Assembly (NCBI RefSeq): GCF_900129295.1 | Contig: NZ_FQUU01000009.1 | Location: 124,001-188,000 of the forward strand | DNA length: 64,000 nt | DNA from: Flavisolibacter ginsengisoli DSM 18119 | Lineage (GTDB): Bacteria > Bacteroidota > Bacteroidia > Chitinophagales > Chitinophagaceae | Reading direction: 5' to 3' | Part shown: one piece after another, positions 1 to 8,842 of the stretch | Numbering within the stretch: the stretch's first letter is position 1 | How the letters are laid out: each line of letters opens with the position of its first letter | Notes under the pieces: generated by a model | Database searches by the model: none | Seen by the model: the letters and a program-made list of their open reading frames with translations, nothing else | What the model was told of the DNA's origin: nothing | Made by a program: the position numbers and the translations under genes

Positions 1-2
1 GT

Positions 3-140
3 ACTTTGAAAGTGTGGAGAGAAACCTTACAAAGCACATCCCCATGGGCAGGAACCCTGAACTATGGAGACGGAACCTGTGATTACATTGGGATGCTGAC
101 CATAAATGGCATTTCACGGACTGTGAAGCTTCCTCATTAA
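3..140 (+). CDS. C-terminal end of a secreted/lipoprotein-type protein (5' part outside window)
   Basis: An open frame enters from the left edge and ends at TAA 138-140, giving the last 45 residues. The tail contains NYGDGTCDYIGMLTINGI, which resembles the end of Bacteroidota secreted proteins that finish in a beta-rich 'GDGTCD...V/MTING' domain. The start and most of the protein lie outside the window, so no function can be given. The family link is from memory of the motif only. Confidence 0.5.
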   Translation, partial: TLKVWRETLQSTSPWAGTLNYGDGTCDYIGMLTINGISRTVKLPH

Positions 141-224
141 ATTATTTATTGACAAAGCCGAAATAGAATTTTATATTCCAAAAAAGTTTTTACCTTTAAA
201 CCAGTTTTCATAGGGTACGGATTA

Positions 225-253
225 AAAACGGGCCAGGGTTTCTACCCAGGCCC
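225..253 (-). terminator. Rho-independent terminator of the polysaccharide deacetylase gene
   Basis: A GC-rich stem (GGGCCAGGGT at 230-239 paired with ACCCAGGCCC at 244-253, one A-A mismatch, loop TTCT) is followed on the minus strand by a T run (AAAAA at 225-229 on the plus strand). It sits 18 bp beyond the stop of the minus-strand deacetylase. It could also stop readthrough from the partial plus-strand gene at the left edge. Confidence 0.75.
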
Positions 254-270
254 TAATTATTTATAGCCAT

Positions 271-912
271 TTATCTTACATATTCAATATTTCTGCATGT
301 ATAACCCCGGCTATGCAGATGTTTTAACACTAACGGTAAAGTATATTTTAAATGCGTGAAGGCTTTTTCACTATCATGAAAAACGATAACAGAGCCTTGA
401 GTATAATGTTGTAAAACATTTTGAAGGCATTGTTCAGCGCTAATAGAAAGATCAAAGTCTGCACTTAAAACATCCCACATGACTATTCTTGCTTTTTGCA
501 GATGCATGGCTGAGGAAATTTGCCTGGATTGTGAAAGTTTTATTTTACCATAAGGGGGCCTAAACAAATTGCTGTGGATGAATTTGCTTGCTTTACTAAC
601 ATCACCAATATATTCCTGGGTAGTAACTTTCCATCCATTCATATGGTTGTGAGTATGATTACCTACAGCATGTCCTTCAGCTAATATCCGATCATAAATA
701 TCAGGATGCGCCACTACATTCTTACCAATGCAAAAAAATGTAGCCCTTGCATTGTATTGTTTTAACTGATCCAGAACCCAGGGAGTTACTACTTCATGTG
801 GACCATCATCAAAAGTCAGGTACACTTCTTTTTGTTTGGTATTTACCCGCCATAAAAAAGAAGGAAATAATACCCTTGCCAACCATGGAGTTTTGATAAA
901 ATACCTGTGCAT
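271..912 (-). CDS. Polysaccharide deacetylase family protein (NodB domain)
   Basis: A 213-residue carbohydrate esterase 4 (NodB fold) enzyme, expected to remove N-acetyl or other acyl groups from a cell-surface polysaccharide in a metal-dependent way. The classical motifs are in order: TFDDGP (about residue 33), HTHNH (metal-binding His pair), RPPYG, a WDV segment and FHDS near the C terminus. No clear signal peptide; the N terminus (MHRYFIKTPWLARVLFP) is hydrophobic and could anchor the protein. An upstream ATG at 936 would add eight residues, but a promoter-like TACCTTCG (919-926, minus) lies between the two, so the start at 912 is preferred. The substrate is not evident. It is divergent from gltX. 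Confidence 0.88.
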   Translation of the reverse strand: MHRYFIKTPWLARVLFPSFLWRVNTKQKEVYLTFDDGPHEVVTPWVLDQLKQYNARATFFCIGKNVVAHPDIYDRILAEGHAVGNHTHNHMNGWKVTTQEYIGDVSKASKFIHSNLFRPPYGKIKLSQSRQISSAMHLQKARIVMWDVLSADFDLSISAEQCLQNVLQHYTQGSVIVFHDSEKAFTHLKYTLPLVLKHLHSRGYTCRNIEYVR

Positions 913-1017
913 ACTTAACGAAGGTAAAAAGCACAATGGATGTTATGGTAATCAAATTAATTTATTGATAGTAGTTGCAAGTTGTAGCTGGATTTATCCA
1001 GTTGGTTAAGTACGTTG

Positions 1018-1025
1018 TATTTTTG
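1018..1025 (+). promoter_or_regulatory. gltX promoter, -7 element TATTTTTG
   Basis: TATTTTTG fits the Bacteroidota -7 consensus TAnnTTTG and ends 5 bp before the gltX ATG at 1031, so transcription should start at or within about two bases of the start codon. No good -33 TTTG at the usual 19-21 bp spacing is visible. Confidence 0.6.
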
Positions 1026-1030
1026 CCAAT

Positions 1031-2557
1031 ATGAACAATAAAGTTAGAGTACGCTTTGCGCCAAGTCCGACAGGAGGATTGCACCTGGGTGGAGTACGTA
1101 CAGTGTTGTATAATTATTTATTTGCGAAGCATCATGGCGGTGAATTTATATTGCGCATTGAAGATACAGATCAAAGCAGGTATGTATCAGGTGCTGAGGA
1201 ATATATATTTGAAACATTGAAATGGTGTGGTCTGGAGCCTGATGAAAGTGCAGTACATGGTGGAAACTTTGGGCCTTACCGTCAAAGCGAAAGAAAAGAA
1301 TTATACAGGAAATATGGCGAAGAACTGGTGAATAAAGGGCTGGCCTATTATGCTTTTGATACTGCACAGGAGCTGGATGAAATGCGTAATCGTTTGCGTA
1401 CAGACACCAACCCAAACCCACAATACGACCACAGTGTGCGCATGCAAATGCGAAACTCTCTTTCACTTTCAAAAGAAGAAACTGATTCGTTATTACAGTC
1501 AAATACACCTCACGTTATCAGAATAAAAATACCCGATAATGAAACAATAAGTTTTACAGACATGATAAGAGGTGAGGTGAGTTTTGACACTTCAATTGTA
1601 GATGATAAGGTCCTATTAAAAGGTGATGGTATGCCAACGTACCACCTGGCAGTTGTGGTAGATGATTACCTGATGCAGATAACCCATGCTTTCAGGGGAG
1701 AAGAATGGTTACCAAGTTCCCCGGTACACATATTACTCTGGCGCTATTTATTTGGGGAAGAAGCTATGCCACAATGGGCACACCTCCCACTGATATTGGG
1801 CCCTAATGGAAAACTGAGCAAACGGGATGGCGCCAAATATGGATTCCCGGTATTTTCGATGAACTGGCAGGATCCCAAAACAGGAGAAGTGACTGAAGGT
1901 TTTAAAGAAAGAGGTTTTCTTCCACAGGCCTTCATCAATATGCTTGCAGTGTTGGGATGGAATGATGGCACAGAACAGGAAATATTTACATTGGATGAAC
2001 TGGCTGCTAAATTTACCATTGAAAAAGTACATAAGGGAGGCGCTAAATTCGACTACGAAAAAGCTAAATGGTTCAACCATGAGTGGATTAAAAAACTACC
2101 CGCTTCACAGTATATAAATGAGGTAAAGAAAGAATTTGAAAACAAGGGCCTGAGTAATATCAACCATGACTATTTTGAAAGGATATTAAACCTGGTAAAA
2201 GAACGCTGCACACTGCTTTCCGATTTCTATCCCCAATCTTATTTCTTTTTTAAAAGTCCAGTAGAAATTGACAATACACCAATAAAAGCAAAATGGAACC
2301 AGGACAAATCTGCTTTCTTTTCAACATTTGCTAAAGCACTGACCAGTATAAGTGATTGGAATGCTACTTCTATTGAAACGCTATTTAAACAGTTAGCAGA
2401 GCAGGCCTCTATAAAAGCAGGTGAATTACAGCTACCTCTTCGACTAATGTTGGTTGGTGGCAAGTTTGGTCCGCCGGTTTTTGAAATTGCCGACATATTG
2501 GGTAAAGAAGAAACAGTTGCAAGAATTCATTACGCAGTTGATCTATTTGACAAATAA
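1031..2557 (+). CDS. gltX: Glutamate--tRNA ligase
   Basis: A 508-residue class I aminoacyl-tRNA synthetase that charges tRNA-Glu in the cytoplasm. Its product is also the substrate of HemA (38590-39816), so it feeds both translation and haem synthesis. Visible signatures: FAPSPTGGLHLGG near residue 9 (HIGH-type motif), RIEDTD about residue 43, FRGEEWLPSSPVH in the catalytic core, and KLSKRDG (KMSKS loop) about residue 260. Length is normal for bacterial GluRS. The start at 1031 follows a promoter box with almost no leader. A membrane glycosyltransferase gene begins 20 bp after the stop, probably in the same transcript. Confidence 0.97.
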   Translation: MNNKVRVRFAPSPTGGLHLGGVRTVLYNYLFAKHHGGEFILRIEDTDQSRYVSGAEEYIFETLKWCGLEPDESAVHGGNFGPYRQSERKELYRKYGEELVNKGLAYYAFDTAQELDEMRNRLRTDTNPNPQYDHSVRMQMRNSLSLSKEETDSLLQSNTPHVIRIKIPDNETISFTDMIRGEVSFDTSIVDDKVLLKGDGMPTYHLAVVVDDYLMQITHAFRGEEWLPSSPVHILLWRYLFGEEAMPQWAHLPLILGPNGKLSKRDGAKYGFPVFSMNWQDPKTGEVTEGFKERGFLPQAFINMLAVLGWNDGTEQEIFTLDELAAKFTIEKVHKGGAKFDYEKAKWFNHEWIKKLPASQYINEVKKEFENKGLSNINHDYFERILNLVKERCTLLSDFYPQSYFFFKSPVEIDNTPIKAKWNQDKSAFFSTFAKALTSISDWNATSIETLFKQLAEQASIKAGELQLPLRLMLVGGKFGPPVFEIADILGKEETVARIHYAVDLFDK

Positions 2558-2578
2558 TAGTAGTTTTAAAAACTGCTA
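2558..2578 (+). promoter_or_regulatory. Inverted repeat filling the gltX-glycosyltransferase gap
   Basis: TAGTAGTTTT (2558-2567) and AAAACTGCTA (2569-2578) can pair over ten positions with one G-U wobble. The repeat occupies the entire gap from the gltX stop to the first base of the next ATG (2578). As RNA it would hide the start region until a ribosome ending gltX opens it. It is A/U-rich and has no T run, so it is not a good terminator. Confidence 0.4.
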
Positions 2579-4110
2579 TGACGAAAAAAACAGACCCCGT
2601 AATTATATTCCTGGCAGTACTAAAATTAGTACTGCCTTTTTTGTTGATCAACTCTACGTATGAACTACAACGTGATGAATATTTATATTTCGAGCAGGGT
2701 CAACACCTTGACCTTGGATTCCTGGAGAACCCCCCACTTATAGGCCTGCTTTCATGGGTCTCTTCTTTAGCTGGAGGTTCTATCATTACCATAAAATTCT
2801 GGCCTGCCCTGTTTGGCGCTTTAACATTGCTGCTTACGGCCGGCATTACAAAGGAATTAGGAGGTGGCAGATTTGCGCAATTCCTGGCAGCACTTTCCAT
2901 GTTGCTAACAGCCTACCTGCGCATACATATTCTTTATCAACCCAATTGCCTGGAAATATTTGCATGGTGCTTAAGCATCTATTTCCTGGTGCGGTATTGC
3001 AACAGTAAACAGGATATATACCTTTATTTTATTGCCATTGCAATGGCTTTGGGATGGTGGGGTAAATATTCTATCCTTTTTCTTGTCATCGCCTTTTTGC
3101 TGGCAGTCTTATTAAGCAATTACAGGAAGCTTTATTTGAATAAACATTTTTGGTTTGCTTTTGCACTGGGTATTTTTCTTATTCTTCCCAATATTATTTG
3201 GCAATGGAATCACAACTGGCCATTGGTACATCACATGGATGAACTACGTGACACACAATTAAAATATATTAACAAGGCTGATTTTATCAAGGACCAGCTA
3301 TTAATGTTGTTACCTTATTTGCCGGTGTGGATATGGGGATTGATATGGCTGCTAAGGCACAAGACGTATGCGATCATCGCTTATATCTATATCCTGTTTA
3401 TTTCATTATTAATGTTTGGCAGTGGTAAAGGTTATTACGCCTTAGGAGCTTACCCTATGCTTATAGCGGCTGGTGGTGTGGCAATTGAAAGATTTAGTTT
3501 CAACAAATACTGGTTCAGGTATGGTATAACTGCTTTAGTATTGGTTCTGGGATTACCGGTTATTCCATTATTGTTACCCATGTATCCTCCTATGGAAATG
3601 GCGCAGTTCAACAAAAAGTATAATATAGAAGCACTGGGTTTATTGAAATGGGAGGACCAGCAAAATCATCCTTTGCAGCAGGACTATGCAGACATGATCG
3701 GCTGGAAAGAATTAGCAACTAAAGCCAATAGAGCGTACCAGCAATTGCCGGATAGTACCAGGGCTGCTACTGTGATCTATTGCCGAAATTACGGACAGGC
3801 AGGAGCATTAAAATTCTATGGACCTGAAGACTTCAGTAAGAAAGTGATCAGCGATAACGGAACATTTTTATTATGGATACCTGATCATCTTTCATTCCAA
3901 AACCTGCTTTTTATAGGAAGCCATATGCCCGAAAAAGATGATGTGGTATTTCAACATTTTAAAAAAGTAAGTACAATAGATTCAGTTACCAATACGCTGT
4001 TCAGGCAATTGGGTGATAAGATCATATTATTTGAGCAGGCAGATTCTTTAGTATCCCCTTTAGCCAACAAGGGTCTTAAAGAAATGAAAAAGAATTATTC
4101 AAGACATTAG
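2578..4110 (+). CDS. Membrane glycosyltransferase, GT39/ArnT-like (PMT_2)
   Basis: A 510-residue polytopic membrane protein of the GT-C type. Near the N terminus it has YELQRDEYLYF followed by LGFLENPPLIGLL, the first-loop acidic motif and 'PPL' seen in ArnT/dolichyl-phosphate-mannose-type transferases. About ten hydrophobic segments follow up to about residue 335, then a soluble C-terminal part of about 170 residues containing MYPPMEM. Such enzymes move a sugar from a polyprenyl-phosphate donor to a lipid or protein on the outer face of the inner membrane; donor and acceptor cannot be told. It follows gltX by 20 bp. Its stop codon overlaps that of the converging aldo/keto reductase. Confidence 0.82.
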   Translation: MTKKTDPVIIFLAVLKLVLPFLLINSTYELQRDEYLYFEQGQHLDLGFLENPPLIGLLSWVSSLAGGSIITIKFWPALFGALTLLLTAGITKELGGGRFAQFLAALSMLLTAYLRIHILYQPNCLEIFAWCLSIYFLVRYCNSKQDIYLYFIAIAMALGWWGKYSILFLVIAFLLAVLLSNYRKLYLNKHFWFAFALGIFLILPNIIWQWNHNWPLVHHMDELRDTQLKYINKADFIKDQLLMLLPYLPVWIWGLIWLLRHKTYAIIAYIYILFISLLMFGSGKGYYALGAYPMLIAAGGVAIERFSFNKYWFRYGITALVLVLGLPVIPLLLPMYPPMEMAQFNKKYNIEALGLLKWEDQQNHPLQQDYADMIGWKELATKANRAYQQLPDSTRAATVIYCRNYGQAGALKFYGPEDFSKKVISDNGTFLLWIPDHLSFQNLLFIGSHMPEKDDVVFQHFKKVSTIDSVTNTLFRQLGDKIILFEQADSLVSPLANKGLKEMKKNYSRH

Positions 4111-5093
4111 CCCTGTTTTTCAATAACTGAAAGTAATGAAGCCAGGGTTGCCTGTCCTTCCCTTTCTATGAAGTTTATATCCTCCGGTGCCAGCTTTACC
4201 AGCCCCGAGGTATTAAGCTGAACATGTTCAGGAGTGCGGATACCAGGAATGACTGTCGAAACCTGGTTATAGCTTAAGATATAACTTAAGGCCAATTGAG
4301 TCTTTGATACCTGGTACTTATTGCATAATTCCCATGTATTTTGCAAAGCTTCATTACTGCTTTTAATGATAGCCGGTGTCAACCTGTTGCGACGGTGGTC
4401 TGTAATCTCAAAATGACTATCGACAGAAAACTTTCCTGTGAGCAGGCCAAACTGCAATGGCATACGGGCTATGATACCATAACCCCTGGCAGCAGCATTT
4501 TTAACCAATGATAAACTACGTTGGTTGATAAGATTCAATACCAGCTGGAAACCACTTCCTAAATTATTATTTAAAAAGAAATCCGCCTCGGGAAAGGGGT
4601 CAAAAGTATTAAGGGAAATGCCCCAATACCGGATCTTTCCTTGATGTTGCAGCAACTGCATGGCTTCTATACAGGCCCCATTCTCGAGATGCTGTACCCT
4701 TGCTGTATGAAGCTGGTAATAATCAATTACATCTCGCTTCAGCCTTTTCAAACTTTGCTCACAAGCTGACAGGATATGTTCTTTACTATAGTCTACAGTG
4801 AACTGATCATTCCTTGAAACATTTCCAACCTTTGAGGCAATAATCACATTACTTCCCTGTAGGGCAGCCCCTAACAATTCTTCTGAATGCCCAAGGCCGT
4901 AAATATCAGCAGTATCAAAAAAATTAATGCCTGCATCGAGGGCAGCTTTAATTGCCTGCTTCGAAGTGGCATCATCAGCGGGTCCCCAGCCAATAGCTGT
5001 GCTGCCAATGGTGGCGTCACCACCTATGGCCCAGGCGCCAAATCCCACCTCGCTTACCTGCAGGTCAGTAGTTCCAAAGTTTCTGTATTGCAT
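4107..5093 (-). CDS. Aldo/keto reductase
   Basis: A 328-residue NAD(P)H-dependent oxidoreductase of the AKR superfamily (TIM barrel). Visible motifs: GFGAWAIGG near the start, [18 protein letters not shown] (catalytic Asp and Tyr) about residues 58-75, ASKVG (catalytic Lys), YQLHTA (catalytic His region) and AVIPG-like [14 protein letters not shown] near the C terminus for cofactor binding. The physiological substrate is unknown. The gene diverges from the B12-binding subunit gene with 46 bp between the starts, and its TAA overlaps the TAG of the converging glycosyltransferase gene. Confidence 0.9.
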   Translation of the reverse strand: MQYRNFGTTDLQVSEVGFGAWAIGGDATIGSTAIGWGPADDATSKQAIKAALDAGINFFDTADIYGLGHSEELLGAALQGSNVIIASKVGNVSRNDQFTVDYSKEHILSACEQSLKRLKRDVIDYYQLHTARVQHLENGACIEAMQLLQHQGKIRYWGISLNTFDPFPEADFFLNNNLGSGFQLVLNLINQRSLSLVKNAAARGYGIIARMPLQFGLLTGKFSVDSHFEITDHRRNRLTPAIIKSSNEALQNTWELCNKYQVSKTQLALSYILSYNQVSTVIPGIRTPEHVQLNTSGLVKLAPEDINFIEREGQATLASLLSVIEKQG

Positions 5094-5121
5094 GTTCTTC
5101 CTGAAGTTTAGTAAAGTAAGT

Positions 5122-5129
5122 TATTTTTG
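5122..5129 (+). promoter_or_regulatory. -7 promoter element (TATTTTTG) for the B12-binding subunit gene
   Basis: A TAnnTTTG match lies in the 46-bp divergent gap, 10 bp before the ATG at 5140. It supports that ATG rather than longer upstream readings of the same frame, which would run into the aldo/keto reductase gene. No convincing -33 box. Confidence 0.5.
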
Positions 5130-5139
5130 GATTCAGGTT

Positions 5140-5559
5140 ATGGATAAAAAAATCAAAAGGCCAATAAGAGTATTGGTTGCCAAAGTAGGACTGGATGGAC
5201 ATGACAGGGGAGCGAAAGTTATTGCTACTGCGCTTAGAGATGCCGGAATGGAAGTGATCTATACAGGCCTGCGGCAAACACCGGAAATGGTAGTCAACGC
5301 TGCACTGCAGGAAGATGTAGATGCCATAGGCATAAGTATTCTCTCCGGTGCCCATATGACCGTATTTCCCAAAGTTGCCCACCTGATGAAAGAGAAAGGA
5401 ATGGATGATGTACTGCTCACAGGCGGAGGTATCATACCGGAAGAAGATATGAAGCAACTACAGCAAAAAGGTGTAGGCAATTTATTTCCACCTGGCACTT
5501 CAACAAACGAAATAGCTTCCTATATTAATAACTGGGTGCAAGAGCACCGATCATTTTAA
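5140..5559 (+). CDS. Free-standing cobalamin-binding subunit of an acyl-CoA mutase
   Basis: A 139-residue protein consisting only of the B12-binding Rossmann-like domain. It carries DGHDRGAK (DxHxxG, whose His replaces the lower axial ligand of cobalamin) about residue 18, GISILSGAH in the middle, and [11 protein letters not shown] with [11 protein letters not shown] at the end, matching the C-terminal domain of methylmalonyl-CoA mutase. The size equals that of stand-alone small subunits such as those of isobutyryl-CoA or 2-hydroxyisobutyryl-CoA mutase. The catalytic large subunit is not in the window. An enoyl-CoA hydratase gene follows after 9 bp. The exact substrate is uncertain. Confidence 0.88.
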   Translation: MDKKIKRPIRVLVAKVGLDGHDRGAKVIATALRDAGMEVIYTGLRQTPEMVVNAALQEDVDAIGISILSGAHMTVFPKVAHLMKEKGMDDVLLTGGGIIPEEDMKQLQQKGVGNLFPPGTSTNEIASYINNWVQEHRSF

Positions 5560-5568
5560 TAAGCCACT

Positions 5569-6342
5569 ATGTATACTACCTTATTGACCTCTCTTGAGAA
5601 TGGAATATTCATTGTTACCATAAATCGTCCTGATAAACTAAATGCCTTAAATAAAGATGTATTCACTGACCTGGATGCTATGCTCAAAGAGGTGGAAAAC
5701 AATGCTGGAATCAGGGGAGTAATTATTACAGGGGCAGGTCAAAAAGCATTCGTGGCAGGAGCAGATATCACTGAATTTTTAGGATTACATGGCAGCCAGG
5801 GAATGGAACTTGCCAGGAGGGGACAGGAAATATTTTCCAGGATCGAGGGCTGTACGAAACCAGTCATTGCTGCAGTAAATGGTTTTGCTCTTGGGGGCGG
5901 ATGCGAACTGGCTATGGCCTGCCATATCAGGATTGCCAGTGAAAATGCAAAGTTTGGTCAACCGGAAGTAAACCTTGGTTTAATCCCAGGTTATGGTGGC
6001 ACACAGCGACTGGTCCAGTTAATTGGAAAAGGAAGGGCGCTTGAGTTGTTAATGACTGCCGGAATGATCGATGCTACTACTGCTTTGCAATTTGGCCTGG
6101 TCAATCACATGGTACAGCAGGAACAACTATTACCTAAAGCTATAGAGATTCTCAGTGTCATCACTTCAAAAGCACCATTGGCTATCAGCAGGTGTATCAC
6201 TGCAGCTAATGCAGTATTTGGACAGGAGAATGGTTACCAGGTAGAGTTGGAATCATTTGGGCAATGCTTTGACACAGAAGATATGAAAGAGGGTACTACT
6301 GCCTTCCTTGAAAAGCGAAAAGCCAACTTCAAGGGGAAGTAG
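5569..6342 (+). CDS. Enoyl-CoA hydratase/isomerase family protein
   Basis: A 257-residue crotonase-fold enzyme. It shows the oxyanion-hole motif AGADITEF (about residue 64), then GFALGGGCELAMACHIRIAS and PEVNLGLIPGYGGTQRL, which carry the two glutamates expected for hydration of 2-enoyl-CoA. A role in fatty-acid beta-oxidation or a related acyl-CoA route is likely. It lies 9 bp behind the B12-binding mutase subunit, so both probably share a transcript and act in branched or propionyl-CoA metabolism. Its stop codon directly abuts the stop of the converging NlpC/P60 gene. Confidence 0.92.
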   Translation: MYTTLLTSLENGIFIVTINRPDKLNALNKDVFTDLDAMLKEVENNAGIRGVIITGAGQKAFVAGADITEFLGLHGSQGMELARRGQEIFSRIEGCTKPVIAAVNGFALGGGCELAMACHIRIASENAKFGQPEVNLGLIPGYGGTQRLVQLIGKGRALELLMTAGMIDATTALQFGLVNHMVQQEQLLPKAIEILSVITSKAPLAISRCITAANAVFGQENGYQVELESFGQCFDTEDMKEGTTAFLEKRKANFKGK

Positions 6343-7002
6343 TTACTTATCATTTTGTGGGAAGACACGAATGGTTTTCACAAACCTTCCCAGGTAATAC
6401 TTATTTAGTGGGGTAATGGTTACACCATTGGCTTTACCGGAACTGGAGTGAATAAAACGTAAACTATCTGAATTGGAAACAACTATACCCATATGCCCTA
6501 CAAATCTTTCTTTGGGATTAGTACCTGTAAATAAAATGATATCACCTCTCCTGGCATTGGCTACCAGTATTTCCTTTCCCACCCCAGTAAAGTCAATAGA
6601 AGACCTGGGCACAGGAATACCAAAATGATTGAATACATAAGTAATGAAACCGGAACAGTCAAACCCTTTATTGGGATTGGTAGAACCATATAAATAAGGA
6701 GTACCTACAAGGCTTTGGGCAAAGTTTACAAGCTTATTGGGGTCAACATTCTTTGTATTGATATTCCTGGAAGGGATCAAAGCCAGCGTATCGTTATTTT
6801 TTGTCTGGTCCTTTCTGAAACTGTCCACCGTAAGGTTATCCTTCAGTAAACTATCAGGCAATCTTTGCGCATTGTCCCTTTTAGCCTGCAACGAATCTGA
6901 GGAAATTGTTTCCACCAGGCCTTCATTGCTGGTTTTAGGTTCCCAATTGCAGGCATATAGTCCTCCGGCAATGGCAATTAATATCATTACAATAGATCTC
7001 AC
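6343..7002 (-). CDS. NlpC/P60 family cell-wall hydrolase, lipoprotein
   Basis: About 219 residues. The N terminus, read from GTG at 7002, gives an Arg followed by a hydrophobic run and the lipobox GLYAC, so it should be an outer-membrane or periplasmic lipoprotein. An in-frame TTG (7014) and ATG (6987) are alternatives; GTG is chosen because it gives a charged n-region. After a linker of about 75 residues comes the NlpC/P60 domain: GFDCSGFITYVF (catalytic Cys), RRGDIILFTG, GHMGIVV (catalytic His) and FIHSSSGK. Such enzymes cleave gamma-D-Glu-diamino acid bonds in peptidoglycan stems. It diverges from fumC. Confidence 0.88.
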   Translation of the reverse strand: MRSIVMILIAIAGGLYACNWEPKTSNEGLVETISSDSLQAKRDNAQRLPDSLLKDNLTVDSFRKDQTKNNDTLALIPSRNINTKNVDPNKLVNFAQSLVGTPYLYGSTNPNKGFDCSGFITYVFNHFGIPVPRSSIDFTGVGKEILVANARRGDIILFTGTNPKERFVGHMGIVVSNSDSLRFIHSSSGKANGVTITPLNKYYLGRFVKTIRVFPQNDK

Positions 7003-7050
7003 AGGGTTTAACAATCAAAAACAAAACCAACCTTGCTTTTTAAGGCTGCG

Positions 7051-7058
7051 TATCTTTG
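7051..7058 (+). promoter_or_regulatory. fumC promoter, -7 element TATCTTTG
   Basis: A perfect TAnnTTTG box lies 19 bp before the ATG at 7078, with a TTG at 7033-7035 as a possible -33 element (15-bp spacer, short). It supports starting fumC at 7078, because an upstream in-frame TTG at 7033 would lie within the promoter. Confidence 0.6.
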
Positions 7059-7077
7059 CCCCGCAAAATTTAAGCTT

Positions 7078-8484
7078 ATGGACTATCGTATAGAAAAAGA
7101 CACAATGGGCGAAGTGCAGGTACCTGTAAATGCCTTATTTGGCGCTCAAACCCAACGGAGTATTGAGAATTTTAAGATCGCACAGGACATTAACAGAATG
7201 CCAAAAGAGATCATCCGTGCTTTTGCTTATTTAAAAAAAGCGGCTGCATTGACCAATTTCGATGCAGGCGTGTTACCCAAAGAAAAACTAGATCTTATCT
7301 CCAGGGTTTGTGATGAAATACTTGAGGGAAAACTGGATGAAGCTTTTCCATTAGTGGTTTGGCAAACAGGTAGTGGCACCCAAAGCAATATGAATGTAAA
7401 TGAAGTAATAGCTTACCGTGCTCATGTGCTGAATGGCGGACAACTTTCTGATAAAGACAAGGTATTACATCCAAACGATGACGTAAATAAATCTCAATCT
7501 TCCAACGATACGTTCCCAACTGCCATGCACATCGCTGCTTACAAGATGCTGGTAGAAACAACAATTCCAGGATTGGAAAAACTAAGAAATACACTTGCTC
7601 AAAAAAGCAAGGATTTCATGAGTGTGGTTAAAATAGGACGCACCCATTTTATGGATGCCACACCTCTTACCCTCGGCCAGGAATTCAGTGGTTATGTTTC
7701 CCAATTGGACCATGGCATTAAGGCCATTAAAAATACACTTGAGCATTTATCAGAATTAGCCTTGGGTGGAACTGCAGTGGGAACAGGCATCAACACGCCT
7801 CCAGGTTATTCTGAAAACGTGGCTAAACACATTGCACAATTAACCGGCCTTCCTTTTATAACAGCAAAGAACAAGTTTGAATCACTGGCAGCACATGATG
7901 CCATAGTAGAAGCCCATGGTGCCTTAAAGACAGTTGCAGTAAGCCTGATGAAAATTGCTAATGACATACGTATGCTATCTTCAGGACCCCGCAGTGGTAT
8001 TGGCGAGATATTCATTCCGGACAATGAACCAGGATCATCCATTATGCCCGGCAAAGTCAACCCTACACAGTGTGAAGCCATGACCATGATTTCTGCACAG
8101 GTTATGGGCAATGATGTCAGTATCAATATCGGTGGTTCCATGGGCCATTTTGAATTGAATGTTTTTAAGCCCATGATGATCTATAATTTCCTCCATAGTG
8201 CCCGGCTTATTGGTGAAGGATGTGTAAGCTTTAATGATAAATGCGCAGTTGGTATTGAACCCATTGAGGCCAATATCAAAAAACACGTAGACAATTCATT
8301 GATGCTTGTCACTTCATTGAATACTAAAATTGGTTATTATAAAGCAGCGGAAATAGCACAGAAAGCACATAAGGAAGGAACCACATTAAAGGAAATGGCT
8401 GTCAAACTGGGATATGTAACTCCAGAGCAATTTGACGAATGGGTGATCCCGGCAAAAATGGTGGGTGAGTTACCTAAAAATTAA
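7078..8484 (+). CDS. fumC: Class II fumarate hydratase
   Basis: A 468-residue iron-independent fumarase of the aspartase/fumarase superfamily, interconverting fumarate and L-malate in the citric acid cycle; active as a tetramer. Visible signatures: [16 protein letters not shown] (about residue 100), [41 protein letters not shown] and the family signature [15 protein letters not shown] (about residue 320). Length is normal for FumC. The start [16 protein letters not shown] fits the family, and the promoter at 7051-7058 agrees. A strong terminator follows. Confidence 0.97.
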   Translation: MDYRIEKDTMGEVQVPVNALFGAQTQRSIENFKIAQDINRMPKEIIRAFAYLKKAAALTNFDAGVLPKEKLDLISRVCDEILEGKLDEAFPLVVWQTGSGTQSNMNVNEVIAYRAHVLNGGQLSDKDKVLHPNDDVNKSQSSNDTFPTAMHIAAYKMLVETTIPGLEKLRNTLAQKSKDFMSVVKIGRTHFMDATPLTLGQEFSGYVSQLDHGIKAIKNTLEHLSELALGGTAVGTGINTPPGYSENVAKHIAQLTGLPFITAKNKFESLAAHDAIVEAHGALKTVAVSLMKIANDIRMLSSGPRSGIGEIFIPDNEPGSSIMPGKVNPTQCEAMTMISAQVMGNDVSINIGGSMGHFELNVFKPMMIYNFLHSARLIGEGCVSFNDKCAVGIEPIEANIKKHVDNSLMLVTSLNTKIGYYKAAEIAQKAHKEGTTLKEMAVKLGYVTPEQFDEWVIPAKMVGELPKN

Positions 8485-8505
8485 ACATATATAATCTTGA
8501 TTCAT

Positions 8506-8536
8506 AAAAGGCCATTCTTAAGGGAATGGCCTTTTT
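8506..8536 (+). terminator. Rho-independent terminator of fumC
   Basis: A 12-bp perfect stem (AAAAGGCCATTC at 8506-8517 with GAATGGCCTTTT at 8524-8535) with loop TTAAGG and a T run to 8536. It lies 21 bp after the fumC stop. Confidence 0.88.
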
Positions 8537-8638
8537 GCTTGTATAAGTATCGTGTTTACCCTATTGCAATTAAAGAACAGAAGTTATATTTTAACACTGG
8601 CTTTGTAACCTAAATCCATTATCCTAAATCCAACCAGT

Positions 8639-8836
8639 ATGAAACACTCTGCCAATGAATCACTCTATTTTAGTGGATACCCTCTAAAAGTAGCTAAAGA
8701 AGAAACAATTGTAGTTGATAATACAAAAGCTCTTCTTGTTGTGGTAAAACACAACACTTCTATCCGCGATGCTATTAAGGAAATAACGGATAACCCGTTG
8801 AACTGGGACCTTCACTGGTTTAGTAACTACGAATAA
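8639..8836 (+). CDS. Small protein of unknown function (65 residues)
   Basis: The frame lies alone between the fumC terminator and the converging lspA gene. The product begins MKHSANESLYFSGYPLKVAK, has a hydrophobic beta-like stretch TKALLVVVKHNTSIRDAI in the middle and ends in LNWDLHWFSNYE. There is no signal peptide or membrane segment. The composition looks protein-like, and nothing reads on the opposite strand. A degraded -7 box (TGGCTTTG, 8598-8605) lies upstream. I do not recognise the family. Confidence 0.6.
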   Translation: MKHSANESLYFSGYPLKVAKEETIVVDNTKALLVVVKHNTSIRDAIKEITDNPLNWDLHWFSNYE

Positions 8837-8842
8837 ACCTTG

